DNA of 64,000 nt from Prillingera fragicola (taxonomy: Eukaryota; Basidiomycota; Tremellomycetes; Trichosporonales; Trichosporonaceae). The DNA lies in contig BEDY01000001.1 in assembly GCA_002335605.1 (NCBI GenBank), positions 2,232,001-2,296,000 of the forward strand, given 5' to 3'. Both the position numbers and the translations under genes were made by a program. Shown here piece after piece: positions 31,451 through 43,548 of the stretch. Positions within the stretch are counted from its first letter, which is position 1; each line of letters opens with the position of its first letter. The notes under the pieces are model-generated. The model saw only the letters and a program-made list of their open reading frames with translations. It had not been told where the DNA came from and did no database searches.

Positions 31451-32182
31451 CCAAGACGAGATCCAAGCGGGTCACATTGGGGACCGCACGGGCCGACCAA
31501 CTGTTCTCATGTCGACACTGTATGGGTCACACGTCCCACATTTGAATTGTGTTGCACGCTTTGGGATGATTCACAACACGCCTCTACGGAATGCCTTCAC
31601 CACATTCGCTCCTCAGCTGTGCGACATCCTTCGCATCCTCTTCAGCCATCACTTGGCGCCTTGTTCTTTCTCAATCACGCAGTCGCCTCACCCCATCTCG
31701 CACTGTCCACACGACACCACCCTTCCTCGCACCAATGGCCGGTGCACTCGCAGCGTTATCAGCCTCAGCCCCAGCCACCGCAGCGCTGCGGCACCTGTGA
31801 AGGCGACGCCAAGGGCAAGCAAGAACAAGCATCGGAGTCAGCCAAAGAGAGCGAGACTGATGCAAGAGTTGTGTCTACCGCATGAGACAATGCATGGTCG
31901 AGTACTTTGTTACTGCGCGAGGGTGTGGTGAAGCATTGCGTGCGCGACACAATGCGCTGTGTGTGTCAGGCTGTCACAGCAAAAGTGGCAGTCGTTGAAC
32001 AGTGCAACTGATGAGGGTTCCCAATGTGCACAACCAAGGGAGAAAGAACCTTTGCAGGGAGCTCATACACATGGTGCGAGAATAACCCCAGATGTAGCAT
32101 AAAAGCGAGTCTCTGTCGCTCCAACGACTTCATCATTGTCAACCTCTACAAACCTTTCAGCTTTTTAGCAACTACGTTCACC
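31451..32182. other. Intergenic, promoter of the small acidic protein
   Basis: No coding exon recognised. Near the right end a TATA-like CATAAAAG (32098-32105) lies about 80 bp before the next ATG, followed by a C/T- and A-rich leader, suggesting a fairly strong promoter. Confidence 0.45.
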
Positions 32183-32540
32183 ATGACCATTTCCGTCGAG
32201 GTATGCCTCATTGACAACAGCCTTCCCCGCACGACGATCACTAACGCCCAGTCCCCCGAGTCCACCACCCCCAAGACCATCCCCGCCGCCCTCCCCACCG
32301 ACGAGGCTCCCAAGGCTGCCGCCATGGAGGTGAGTCTCATCCACTTTCGGGGGTACTAAGACCCAGATCCCCACCATTGAGGCCGACGGCAACATTGCCG
32401 TGCGCGTCGAGGAGCTCCCGGTCGAGCACGTGATTGAGCACTGTGCTTGCCCCAACCACGACGCGGCGCCTGAGCCCGAGGACGAGGATGCTTCACTCGG
32501 CGACGAGCTGGAGGCTCCTGCCCTTCCCGCCAAGGAGTAG
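32183..32540 (+). CDS. Small acidic protein of unknown function
   Basis: Three exons: 32183-32200, 32252-32329, 32367-32540 (89 residues). Starts MTISVE, continues with a Pro/Thr/Ala-rich linker, then IPTIEADGNIAVRVEELPVE, a HVIEHCACPNHD cluster with two Cys and two His, and an acidic tail of Glu/Asp/Pro. The codons are strongly biased to third-position C, as in highly expressed genes of this window, and the upstream TATA agrees. No signal peptide, membrane segment or known domain is visible. The CxC-xx-H arrangement could bind a metal, but that is a guess. Confidence 0.65.
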
Positions 32541-33829
32541 TGCGGCTCACACACAATCCCGTAGTCTTGTGCAGTTTTCAGTAGGCACATAAAATCCTTC
32601 AGTTTGGGGTATGGGTGTTCAACAGATTTGTATCCTTGCATGCACGCATGAGCTGGATTGTACGAGAGCTTGGCTGAATCAGTGCTCGTTTACCTTGCAA
32701 TAACCTTACTCCTGTGACACCTGGCGGCGACAGTATGGGTGCGCACGGTGCTTTGCGTCCGGAAGCTCGAGAACCCGCCACACTTGTCCTTTTGGGGGCA
32801 ACAAACCCATCACTGTGGCACGGACGGCACCCAAAAGGCGGGTGGCGCGTGTGCGCTCGCGCCAACACCCTTCCCCGCACCTCTGCACAGTCCTCACGAG
32901 TCAAAGTATGGACACTCACCGCTCAAAAAGCCCTTAATAACTGACCAGCCTGTTCTCGTGTCTAGCGTTTTCGCTCTTCTCAACACCCGCCACTCATGCG
33001 GCAGTCACACAAGCGCCCAAAGCCCATGTCGGTTGCGACAGTGCGTTCTTGCCCCCGCCCACTCGAGGAAGCTGAGGCACAGACCTTGGCAGAGAAACAC
33101 AGTGTCCACTCGGCAGGCGCATCACAGACCACCCAGGTGACAGACATTTGCGTGCACCACACTTTTAAATCTGTACGTCCTCGCTGCCATTTTGGCTAAT
33201 CTGTTGTGAGATATTTCGATCAGCCCTGACGGACAACGCACTGAAAGCCGACATTGTACGTGATCCAAAAGATACAGGCTAATGACCCAGGAATTTGCTC
33301 TGCCTCTGATACTCCCTAATTATACATACCGAAGAGGAATACGGTCTGTGGCCGGAAATCGGCGAGCCAAAGGGCCATTGGCCCAACAGCCTCGCGACAA
33401 TGCTCGCGACAGTGGACGGGCCAGCGCTGCGGCCCGCTCAGCGAGTGTGTTCTGTGTGACAAACTGTGGGCGCTGATGACTGCAGCGGTTGTTGAAAGCC
33501 GACGCGCGAGGGGCGCGTCCGGCCGCTTGCAGGGAGTGTGTCCTGTCCGGTATCCCTATTCCTGTCGAGGTCGTTCGTACGCTTGTGCTGTGGAGGGAGT
33601 TGAATCGCAAGGTGCCACGGCCCATCGAGCGGCCTGAGGATGTATGAGCTGCCACTGGTGAGTCTGTGAGTCGATGTGCGTAAGAGTTGCTTGCACGGGC
33701 ACGGGGATCAGTGAGTACGCAGTGCAAAACCCTAGATGCATATGCCAGAGCCAATCTATACTCCCTTGTCCTCAAGGAGTTTTTTCCCCACGGAGCAGAG
33801 TACTCTCTCCGTCTCAAACCTTTACCCGC
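32541..33829. other. 1.3-kb non-coding stretch
   Basis: Lies between the small-protein gene and the 3' end of ASADH. It contains a 12-bp tandem duplication at 33391-33414 and the inverted repeat GGGCCA-T-TGGCCC just before it (33372-33384). Open frames on the minus strand (33320-33817) are Arg/Ser-rich and lack coding bias. No RNA gene recognised. Confidence 0.45.
33391..33414. repeat. 12-bp imperfect tandem duplication
   Basis: CTCGCGACAATG is followed directly by CTCGCGACAGTG, differing at one base, in non-coding DNA downstream of ASADH. Confidence 0.7.
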
Positions 33830-34960
33830 TTACTGGATGTACCCCTTCTCGACCGCGATCTCCGCGTTCATGACACTGCTAGTAGCGGCGCCAAGACGGA
33901 CATTGTCGAGCAAGCACACAAACTTGGCGTCGAGCACGTTGCACTCGCGGACGCGGCCAACCGACACACACGCGCCGGCGTACAGGTCGCGGTCGAGGCG
34001 GGGGTGGGGGCGGTCGGGGGCGTCGTGCAGGACAATGGCCTCGGCGGGAGCCGAGGGGCACTTGAGGGTCTGTGCCTCGGTGGTAAAGTCCTTGAAGGCT
34101 GCGCGGATCTCGTCGATGGAGGGGGTCTTGTCGGTGGCAAACTTGACCGAGACGCAGGCGAGGTGGCCGTCAATGACGGGGACGCGGTTGCAGTTGGCCG
34201 AAACGGTGAGGGGGGAGGTGGAGTGGAGGTCAAAGCCCGACTTGTCGGCAGTGACGCCACCAAGAATCTTGGACGTCTCCCACTCAATCTTCTCCTCCTC
34301 GCCGCCAATGTACGGGACGACGTTGTCGAGAATGTCAAGCGACGAGACTCCGGGGTAGCCGGCACCCGAGATGGCCTGCATGGTGGTGACCATGACAGTC
34401 TTGAGGGGGCCAAAGGCAACCTCGAGGGCCTTGAGGGGTACAACAATGGCAGTGGTCGAGCAGTTGGCGTTGCAGACGAGGTAGCCCTTCTTGAGGTTGA
34501 GCTGCTGCTGCTGGTAACGCACGACCTCGAGATGCTCGGGGTTCACAAGGGGGACCATGAGGGGGACCATGGGGTCGCGGCGGTAGTTTTTGGCGTTGGA
34601 GAAGACGACGAGCTCGGCAGTGCGGAACTCTTGCTCAATGTCGCCCGCAACGTCCTGGTCGAGACCAGAGAAGACGACACCGCACTCGGCAAAGTTGGCA
34701 GACTTGCACTCCTGGACGACCATGGTGCGCACGGCCTCGGGAATGCGGGAAGCGAGCTTCCACTTGGTCACCTTGGCATATTCTTGTCCTGCGCTGCGCG
34801 ACGACGCGCCGAGAGCGTGAATGACAAAGTAGGGGTGGGTAGCCAGGAGCTCGATGAAGCTTGGGGGTCAGTGCGAGTTGGCAGTGAAAGCTTACCGCTG
34901 GCCGACGGTGCCGGTGGCTCCGAGGATTCCGACCTTGATGGGTGCGCGTGACTGGGACAT
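33830..34960 (-). CDS. HOM2: Aspartate-semialdehyde dehydrogenase
   Basis: NADPH enzyme converting aspartyl-4-phosphate to aspartate semialdehyde, the branch point to threonine, methionine and (in bacteria) lysine; the pathway is absent from animals. Exons 34896-34960 and 33830-34859 (364 residues). The first exon encodes the nucleotide fold KVGILGATGTVGQR, split from its helix by the 36-nt intron. The active-site Cys lies in CNANCSTTAIV, the substrate-binding loop in QAISGAGYPGV, and the catalytic His is expected in the NRVPVIDGHLA region. The length fits the fungal family. It shares a divergent promoter with the DUF1275 gene. Confidence 0.96.
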
Positions 34961-35352
34961 TGTGGACTGGAGAGGATGGAGAGTGTTTGTGGAGATACCA
35001 AGTTGGACATTGCGACTTTTGCGACTCGGCATGCCAGCAGAGGTCAAAGCGGGTCAGGGATGCGGACGAGAAGACGCGAGTCGTGATTTGATTGCCGGAT
35101 TACAAATTTATTCTAATTGGAGTTAGTCACACACCTAAAGGACTAATAGCGGGAGCATAATAATATTAATTGGTCATTGTAATTGGCCGTGCCTGTGGGG
35201 TCTCGGCTGTGGTCTCCTCTTGCTTGGCTCCAAAAACACGGGCAGTTCCGCACAAAATCCTGCCGTTTGCCTATATCAGAAGCGCATCGCTCATCTTGCA
35301 CTCTCTCACTACCCCTTTACCCCCAACAGTACCCCTGTGACTACTCTCCAGC
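34961..35352. promoter_or_regulatory. Divergent promoter, HOM2 and DUF1275 gene
   Basis: An AT-rich patch (35090-35190) contains CTAAT at 35113 and 35143, GTTAG at 35122, and the element AATAGCGGGAGCATA at 35145-35159, which resembles ATTAGCGGGAGTATA at 28866-28880 (13 of 15 identical). The rest is GC-rich like other intergenic DNA here. Confidence 0.4.
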
Positions 35353-36656
35353 ATGTCCCCCTCGGCTTCAGAAACGACAGTAAAGGACAACGAAGGCCAC
35401 ACGCCAAAGCCCGGATCGGCTCCCAAGCGCGCCCTCACTTGGCTCAACGGCGTTGTCGAGCCAAAGTCTTGCCACATCAACTCGGTCTACGCGTGCTTCC
35501 TCACTGGGTTTACCTCCGCTATTGGTTTTACAGTGCGTCAAGGGGTGCTGTTCAATGCTAACAACTCAGGCATGCTACATCTGGTTCGTCTCCCATCGCT
35601 GACCGTATCCGCGCCACCAACTGACGTCTCAGGTGTGGATTCCAGACTGGAAACGTTACCCAGCTGGGTATTGCCATTGCGCGCAACTTCGACCCTTACG
35701 CCCAGCGTACCTATGTGTTTGAAAAGCCCGACCAGCAGGCAATGTGCTCGCTCCTGGCCTTTATCTTGGGCACAATGCTTGGCCGAATAGGCGACAAGAT
35801 GGGCCCTAAGAAGCGTTCATGGCTTGTGATTGCCTCTATCTTGCAATGTCTCATGGTCATGGCCGCTGCTCTTGCCGCGCACTTTGCCAACGAGAGCCCC
35901 TATGCTCTGTAAGTCTGCTCGTTGGTGTGGAATGGGACGCCGTTCCGTGCTCGTGTGCTGCTACGGAACTATACCCGTTGAACGGCGTCGGAGCAGCAGA
36001 AAGCACGCCACCACACGCCACCTATCCACCCACCCAAGTAACTCGTCCGACACAGCGCTGACTCTTCGCGCAGCGACCGTGCACACCCATCCTGGGCTAC
36101 GCCTACCGGCATGACTGCTCTCGGCTTCATCTCTGCTTCGCTCGGTCTCCAGGGTGTCATGGGCAAGGTGAGTGACTCCACTTCCGGCATGAAACAGCCG
36201 GAACGGAGGCGAATACCTCCACTCTGGCTGTTGCTTTTATTTCCCCACCTCCACTCCGGCACTCCGCTTGCACATCGCACATCCGTCGCGTGGATGGATG
36301 GATGTTGGATACGCGACGCTCCACCCAATCCTCGCCTCCCCCACCTTTGCCTAATACTTGCATCATGCTTACTTGCCTAGCGTCTCGGCACACCAATGAA
36401 CACGACCGTGGTCGTCACCACGACCTGGGTCGAGATCTTCAACGACCCCCTGTTGCTGTCATTCAAGCACGTCCCAGGCCGTGACATTCGCATCGCCGGC
36501 GTCTTCTTCCTGTTCTTTGGCGGCTTTGTCGGTCGCGCCCTCATCGGACCATGTGGAAATGCCGGAACTCTCGGCGTCTTGGCGGCCTTGAGGGTGATCC
36601 AGACCATCTGGTATGCGTACACCCCGGGACCTGCGGCGCAGTCTCCTATGGAGTAG
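35353..36656 (+). CDS. DUF1275 (YoaK-type) multi-pass membrane protein
   Basis: Five exons: 35353-35532, 35570-35583 (14 nt), 35633-35908, 36074-36167, 36381-36656 (279 residues); every junction is in phase. The family signatures are CGFQTGNVTQLGIAIAR after helix 1 and RLGTPMNTTVVVTTTWVEI in the C-terminal half, each of which spans or abuts a splice site, so the microexon is supported by the restored motif. About six hydrophobic helices are seen. The N terminus is a hydrophilic tail of about 40 residues. DUF1275 proteins are membrane proteins of unknown role in bacteria and fungi. Introns 3 and 4 are unusually long (165 and 213 nt). Confidence 0.85.
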
Positions 36657-38464
36657 ACCTGTGTCTAGGCTGGGAACGAGGGAGACGGACGGCGGGGTTG
36701 GTGATTTGATTCGATCTCGGTTGATCTCGACGGGTGACATAGACTTGTACAGGATAGGGGGAGAGGGGACATTGGTATAATCCTGCATGGCATCTATCGC
36801 AAAACTGGAGCGGGCCAGAGGCATTGATACTGACGGACGAGGGTTTGACGTCAAGTCGAGCTTCACCTATTGCCGACGCTCTGACGCGTCTGATGTTGGA
36901 CATGCACATGGGGAGCCGTCACGGCAATGCCAAGCAGCGGCGGAGTGTACAAGTAGAGGCCGAGGGTCCCGGTCTAGCATGCTCCTGTGCCTCTGTTTCG
37001 GGCCGCAAGACTTGATAAGCACGAGCGGGGCAGGTGGTAGAGCTACACCCAGCTTTCAACGGGCTTTCCGAGCTACAATTACCGTCCCAATTCCCCAGAA
37101 TATCCACCATGCCCATAACATCGCCACATGCGACTGGCTTCATTTACATCTTAGCGAGCTGGTCAAGTTGATCGTCTCCCACTTATCATCGACGCGGAGG
37201 TGATAGGGCTGGGAGTTTGGTGCTGAAACGATTGGTCTGGGGAGGTTCAGCTCTGGCCTCTCATTCGTGGTCCACAGCTGGTGTACATCCACCACAAAGA
37301 CCATCTCTCTCAAGTATCATCTCGGCCCCCCTTCTCACTGTCGTAGGGTGGCTGCGCTACCCACACTGCTTTGTGAGAGTGAGAGAAGATGGAAGTGGGT
37401 TAGTGAGCGCCAAGGCGCCTTGAGTAGTGGAGCAAATCATCGCATCTGACCATGTCAGTGCTAGCCACATCACAATTGACGGGCATCTTGCTGCTGAGCT
37501 GATGCGACATAGCCAGGTATGTCTCCCGCCGCTCGGAGACTGAACTCGCCATATGGTCATCGCAACTGAACAATGTGTGTTGGGCTGATATACGGAACTA
37601 CCCAAGAAAGCTTGGCGGTGGGTGAGATGGGGGCGAGGTTGGGGAACTGTGGCTTGATCTAGCGGTCTGCGTTCAGCTCAACGATTGCCAGTGAGCTCCC
37701 ATCTGCTACCACGACAACCCAGCTCACGCAGAGTGTACTTTGGCATTGAGAGATGAGAACCGCAAAGTGCTGCGGCGATGACCACTGCGAGAGGGCACCC
37801 ACCAGCTGAAGTGGTGGCGAGGTTGCCGGCCCCGCATTGCGTAACAGTAGTCTGGCAGCTCTCGCTTGTTCTCCCATATATCCCTTGTATATGCTGCCTA
37901 ACTGCCTTCCTGTCTGGGCAAGCCTCATGCCCATAAGCATGCCATGGCGGCCGGACGCACGGCGAGCACGGCGCAGCATGTAGCCGCGTGCGATTTCCGT
38001 GCACTTTTGGGTGAGGAGACCACACTCGGGAGGATCGCCGTAACCAATTTGGTGTGTGTGCCTGGATTGTCCCGATGTGTACGGCCCGTGTCCGGCGTGG
38101 TCGCCGTCAGCGGTGGTGCACCCATCGCCGTCGTTGCCAGCCAGCCCAAGCTCCCCCTTCCTGCTCTTGTCCCCCTCAGCGCTAACCTGCGTGAGCCCCA
38201 CACATTATACCTGCTGGCTTTTACATGCACTTGTTCCTGTCCACTCCTCTTCTTATACATATCTCGGCTCAGCATCCTCCACAGTTTATCCCATCCACCC
38301 GACCTCTTGGCATTGCCTACTACCACAACACGACAAACCCCCACACACACACTTTTACACTACACCTAGTCTCACGACAACTCGCCTGACCCCAACTCAG
38401 CCCTCCATCCTCCCGCGTTTGCGAACCCTCCCCTTCCTCCTCTCTCACACATCCTATCAGCAAC
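36657..38464. other. 1.8-kb non-coding stretch
   Basis: No spliced gene assembled. A 50-codon minus-strand ORF at 37400-37552 (separate entry) is the only weakly coding-like piece. From about 38200 to the next ATG the sequence is C/T- and A-rich, a typical leader for the kinase gene at 38465. Confidence 0.45.
37400..37552 (-). other. Short ORF, doubtful
   Basis: A 50-residue ATG-to-TAA frame (MASSVSERRETYLAMSHQLS... ending RRLGAH) with balanced composition but only moderate codon bias. No family recognised and no flanking exon found. It may be chance. Confidence 0.12.
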
Positions 38465-39951
38465 ATGGCTCCTGTCGCCATTTCCAACGGCGTGGCTACG
38501 CGCCGCCCCCGTCTCATTCTCTGTGCCGACGGTGGTGGCTCAAAGGTCATGGTCGTCATCCGCTCCGAGGACGGTCTCGAGGTCCGCGGCACTGGCGGTC
38601 CCTGCAACGTGTGAGTGGTCGCGAGCTCGAAAGTGGCGGCGGTGGCGAGCACCGCAGTGGCGCCCAACCCGTCACGTATCGTGTGGCTTTAACTGACACC
38701 CCCAAAGCCAGTCTGTCGGTCACGTCCCCGCCGCCGACCGCATTCTCGAGGCGACCTACCGCGCGCTCGCGCAGCTCCCTCACTCGCACCTGCCGGCCAA
38801 CTTTGCCTTCCCTACTCTGTCGGCGGCGCCGCTCGCGCCCAACGTTGGCGTCCGCTCCAACGCTGCCACCCCCAACGCGTCCGGCGCCAACACGCCCACT
38901 CGTGTGCGCCCTAGCCCTATCCCCGAGCCCTTGTTCGAGTACTGCTGGATCGCGCTTGCGGGCATGACCACCGAGTCGGACGGCACTGCGTTCATGCCCT
39001 ACGTCTCCACCGTGCTCTGCACTCCTCCCGAGAAGCTCTCGTTGACCAACGGTAAGTTTGGGTGTTTACAGCAGATGGCACTCCACTAACTCTGCAGACG
39101 TCAACTTGCTCGCTTCGCCTGCTGTGCACCTCAGTGGCATCAACCACGTCATTGCTGTGGTTGTCGGCACTGGCACCGTCGGTCGCACCATCCGCATGCA
39201 GACCCCCGGCACCCTTCCCCCCTCGCCTCCCCTCGAGGGTGCCGACCAGGATGTCAAATCCGCTGCTATCCGCAGGCAGTCGATCGCCAAGGGCAAGGCC
39301 ATTGGCCAGGGCCTTCCTCTCCAGGACGTCGGCGTGTCCCGCGGCTGGGGCTACATGCTCTGCGACGAGGGCAGTGCCTTCTGGATCGGTCGTCTGGCCA
39401 TTCGCTTCCTTCTCTTCCAGTGGGACCGCGAGCACTCGACCGGCATCTACACTGCCCCCACCCCTCCCAAGCTCCCTCTCTACAACGACCTCATGGAGTA
39501 CTTTGACATTGACGACCCCACCGAGCTTATTGCCATTGTCGCCCTTATGGGCGACTTTGTCGCCGGCCTCAACATTGGCGAGGCCAGCTCAAAGCGTAAC
39601 GCCTACCTCGCCGGCGCCGCCCGTCACGTCTTCAAGTGGGCCTTCCCTCAGGAGTCGGGCCAGGCTATCGAGACCGACGACGAGAAGGCATCCCACAAGG
39701 CTGCCCTCGAGCTTGCCAACTCTGCCATCACCTCGGTCGTCCAGCTTGCAGACGACAGCCTCGGCGACCGCACCGTCGTCGACGCGTCCAGCACCGCCCT
39801 CTGCCTCGGCGGTGGTCTCATGAACTCGGCAGGTTACCGCGCCCTCCTCCTTGACGGCCTCAAGGCTCGCGGCGTCGAGTTTAAGAATGTGCTCCTCGTC
39901 GACGACGCCGCTGGCGAGGGCGCCAAGGCTGTCGCAGCTGTTGCGTTCTAG
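38465..39951 (+). CDS. N-acetylglucosamine kinase-like (BadF/BadG/BcrA/BcrD ATPase fold)
   Basis: Sugar kinase of the ASKHA fold, probably phosphorylating N-acetylglucosamine for amino-sugar salvage. Exons 38465-38610, 38708-39051, 39098-39951 (447 residues). Phosphate-1 loop LILCADGGGSK near the N terminus, then GTGGPCNV, where the first intron splits the motif; phosphate-2 region VIAVVVGTGTVGR; GWGYMLCDEGSAFWIGR; and a late LCLGGGLMNS matching the adenosine-binding segment. An insertion rich in Ala/Pro/Asn (exon 2) is not typical and is probably disordered. Substrate is inferred from family resemblance. Confidence 0.83.
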
Positions 39952-41047
39952 AGTGTGCAGCACTCTGTTTCATTTTGTGGCCTTGTTATCTAGCGATTCA
40001 GTTCCGACGTTCCGGCAGACACACAACCGCTACTCCCAGGGGAGGTGAGCGATGGGCTCATAGTGCTGGTGATTGGTGTGCTTTTGTATTCCCCCGCATG
40101 AAATGTACATCTAAGCGAACAGCGAGAAGAGGAGCACCGTATTGATATCGATAAGGAGTGAGGGCTGCATACGAGATAATGGTGCCTCGGCCACGGAGTG
40201 ACAGTCCAGTCAGGAGTACTACGTCCCATCATCTTGGCCCAGATCTCCATTTCTCCACAACCAAACCTGGCCCCACTTCCCCACCAAGGTCGGACATTCC
40301 CACCCACCCACCATGCTCCGTCATGGCGGTCATTGCCGTCCCAGCCGTCATGGATCCAGAACAACCGCTACAACGTAAAGCGGACCACTCGGCGCAGAGT
40401 CCATCCTCGGCGCAATGCCCGATGTGGGGTCCCAGCCCTAACCCAGCATCAACATACCAAGGAACCGACGACCATGTGGCGTGCCTTAGTTTGTTGATTG
40501 CGGCGAGGACGCCGTCTCGCGGCGCCAGCTTGCCGTTCCTGGCTTTCAGTGATCCTCAGCACTCGGTGGTGGTTGGATGTTGATGGTGTGACGCACCAGC
40601 CAAAATCAAGCGAGGGCGCGACGGAGCGGTCGCTTCGTGTTATTCCATATCAGCACTGGCATGAGGTTCGAGATAGGAGGAACTGATTCCCAAACGCATG
40701 GGCCATCGGGTTGGTCGGCAGCGTATTCCTCACAGGGCTGTTGGATTCTGGTCCGCTCGGTGCACTCGGTGGTCCGGCGTACGGATCATCCTGGTGCGGT
40801 TGTTAAGTGTCCTAGCGGCGTTAGCAGCGAACAGCCTTGTCGATCACTTGATCATTTAGTCGTCGTGCGACCGGTAGCCATGTGATTGTGTGTTCGGGCC
40901 ATGACGCCGAGTCTGCCCGCCCAGTGCAGATAGTCGTGCTAAATAATGCAAATGATAATGTCTATGCCCACTGCACCACCTCTATGCTGTCGTCTATGCA
41001 CACCTCCTCGACTCCCCTCCAAGCGCCTCTCGTCTGCTCTGCCGCGC
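39952..41047. other. 1.1-kb convergent spacer
   Basis: Separates the 3' ends of two converging genes. Scattered short ORFs lack coding bias and splice partners; nothing supportable was found. Confidence 0.5.
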
Positions 41048-43258
41048 CTACAGGTCCCCATCCACCTCCTCGTCCTCGCTCACATCCATGTCGAACGCGG
41101 CCTCCTTCTCATCCTCAGTGTCCGTGTCGCCAATCATCTCAGCGCTTTTATACGTCGGCGCCACCCTGCCTTTCGCCATTCGCTTAGGAGGCAGGGCTGC
41201 GAGCTTGTCCATTTCGTCGAGCAGTTCTGCCATCAGTTTGAGTCAAGAAACCCTAAACTCACGAGAGAAAGGCATGCTCTCGTACCCCGGGATGCGCTGC
41301 TGCAAGACGTAGAAGATATGGCGCACGCGGACGACCTTCCACTTCCACTCGGCTGGGAACGCTGTCTCCCAGCGAATATCCCGGACGTGGGCGATACCAG
41401 AGCTGCGCAGGTGGGCGATCATCTGGACCGGGTCGATCTTGACAGTCGATTCAAAGCCCGTGAGGCGGGGTCGGATGGTGTCCGTCCTGCAGTGTCAGCC
41501 CAACGCGTAAAGGCTAGTTTGACGTACCACTTCTTCCTTATCTGAGTCACGCTACGCGTCCCGCCCATCTCCTGAGCGACAACATCCCAAGGTGTCGTCT
41601 CCGTGACCATCGGCAGCCCCAACCGAGCATTCACTGCCTTGACGGCGTCCTGCAGTGCCTTCTCTTCCGCCTCTGACCAGGTGCCATGCGCGCGCACATC
41701 CTTATACTGCAGCTCTCCCCTGTACCTGTCGCGGCAATCCTGTTCGGAGCGGTCGACGTCAAGAGCAATCTTACTCCACAAATTGGGATGCAGCTCGTAT
41801 GCCGCCAGCAGCGCACGGTCTTCCTCGGCCGTCCATGCGCCTTTACGCGCGCGAGGGTCGTACATCCGCTTCACGGCTTCCTTGACGTAGCGAACGGGGC
41901 GGCCGGGAACCGCGGCGGCGAGTTCAGGGAAGAAACGGGGGTAGTCTTTGCGGTCTGAGGTGTCGCCGTGGCCCTTGGCCATGATTAGGCCGACAATCTG
42001 GCCTTGTGTGAGGTTGTTGGTCTTCCGTCAGTACTGTCGATGGCTCAGATGCGTACCCTCTTGTACACCTCGAGATGATTCTTGATCGCCTCGCGCTCAG
42101 CAACGGAGAACTTGCCCCGTTTGTACTTGATAACTGCTGTCAGTTCTCTGTCACGCGTAATGACTCACTTCCTGCAGCCTCAAGACGGCCGAGCTCGGCA
42201 ATGTGAATCCACTTTGAGGCAAGATAGTCGTTCATCGCGTCCGCTGTCGACAGCTGGCCGCGCAGCTCATCGTCTGTAGGGTCGTTGCCTTTGCGCTTGC
42301 GACGGAACTCGTTGCTCGTTGAGGTGGACGCCGCCGGCGTGGTCTTGGGTGCAGCTTTGGCCTTCTTGGGAGCAGGAGCGACCACATTTGCAGTCGCGGT
42401 AGGCGCAAGTGGTTCGGCTGTAGCAGCAGTCTTGATCTTCGAAGCCTTGTCCTTGCTTTTCTTCTCTTTGGAGACCTGCTCCATCCCAGGAGCACTCACT
42501 GCCACAGCCTCACGGTTCTTACCGGCCTTGTCCTTCTTGTCCTTCTTGTCCTTCTTGTCCTTCTTAGACTTTTTGGCAGCAGACTCCTCCCCCGTCTCAG
42601 GATCTTTACGCGAGCGCTTCTTAGGCGGAGGCTCAGAAGTCGGGGCAGAGGGAGAATGAGCTGCCGTGGCTGTTGAGGTCTTGCCAACAATGGAGTCCGC
42701 CTCCTCCTCAGAAGCCTTGGTGGCGTTCTTGGCTGCCTTCTCAGCCTTCCTCGCTGCTTTCTCGGCCTTCCTCGCAGCCTTCTCATCCTTGCTCCGCTTG
42801 CTCGTCTCGGGCTCGGCGTCGATAGAAGCGTGCGTCACAGTGGAGGCATTGGCAGCTTCGAGCGCCTTGCGCTCCTTCCGTTTACGCTTGCGCTCCGCCC
42901 GCTCAGCATCATTGTCGTGTTCCCGCCTGGCCTGGGCCAGTTGGATGGCTATTGAGGATAGCTGAGTGGCGACTGACGGTTCGGCGGCGGACGGAGGAAG
43001 GCCGCTGGGGTGAGCCGCGGAGTCGGTAGCGTCTGTGGCCTTGGAGACCTCGGTAGCGTGCTTGGAGCGCTTCGCCTTTGGTGCTGGCGAGTCTGTAGAG
43101 TCGGTTGCGGTTGCACGCTTGGACGTGCTGCCTGCCGCATCTTTTGATTTAACTGTTGGCAGCTTTTGTTTTTTTGCGGTTGATTTGGTGGTGGTGACTG
43201 TGCTCCTGGTGGCCGAGGCTTGTGCTGGGGGCATTGCCCCGAGCATGATGGCCTCCAT
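41048..43258 (-). CDS. Reb1/TTF1-like Myb DNA-binding protein
   Basis: Likely nuclear or nucleolar factor; relatives (yeast Reb1, mammalian TTF1) bind rDNA terminators and promoters and arrest Pol I and replication forks. Five exons: 42169-43258, 42057-42133, 41528-42021, 41263-41486, 41048-41226 (687 residues). The first 330 residues are disordered and Lys/Ala/Ser/Glu-rich, with runs such as KKDKKDKKDKKDK and EKAARKAEKAARKAEKA. Two Myb/SANT repeats follow: GAWTAEEDRALLAAYE with WSKIA and CRDRYR, then GTWSEAEEKALQDAV with WDVVAQEM. A third, divergent repeat precedes them (GKFSVAEREAI, KRMYDPRARKG). The C terminus is acidic. DNA target not inferable. Confidence 0.83.
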
Positions 43259-43548
43259 GTTAGGTGTTCCGAGTGCCGGGAGTGACGGCGAGGGGGAAGG
43301 GAGAGGAGTGTCCTAATAAATATGTCTGATGGGTTGGGTGGATGGGATGTGCAGGGTGTGCGGCTCACGGGATGAAAACAACAAATCGCAATCGACAATG
43401 TCACGTCCTCTACTCTCCTCTTCATCTCTCTCTCCTGCCCGCCAAGTCGCTTGTCACACGCATAACAACTACTCTTGTCTTGGGAACATATTCACTGCAA
43501 CGCTCCTTCTCGTCTACTGTCATTCAGCACACAACTTCTTCACCCATC
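43259..43548. promoter_or_regulatory. Divergent promoter, Reb1-like and Rho genes
   Basis: 290 bp between divergent start codons, with an AT-richer patch around 43370-43390 and C/T-rich sequence next to the Rho ATG. No distinct element recognised. Confidence 0.4.

Noticed and set aside
32599..32919. Minus-strand ORF with a donor-like site near 32912
   Set aside because: Splicing to downstream candidates gives no sustained coding frame and composition is like non-coding DNA.
33320..33817. 165-codon minus-strand ORF downstream of ASADH
   Set aside because: Arg/Ser-rich, spans a small tandem duplication and palindrome, lacks coding bias.
33674..34951. 425-codon plus-strand ORF over ASADH
   Set aside because: Antisense shadow of the aspartate-semialdehyde dehydrogenase exons.
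40158..40583. Plus-strand ORF and a short MQPSLL-type minus-strand peptide at about 40100-40160
   Set aside because: No promoter, splice partner or family resemblance; left as non-coding.
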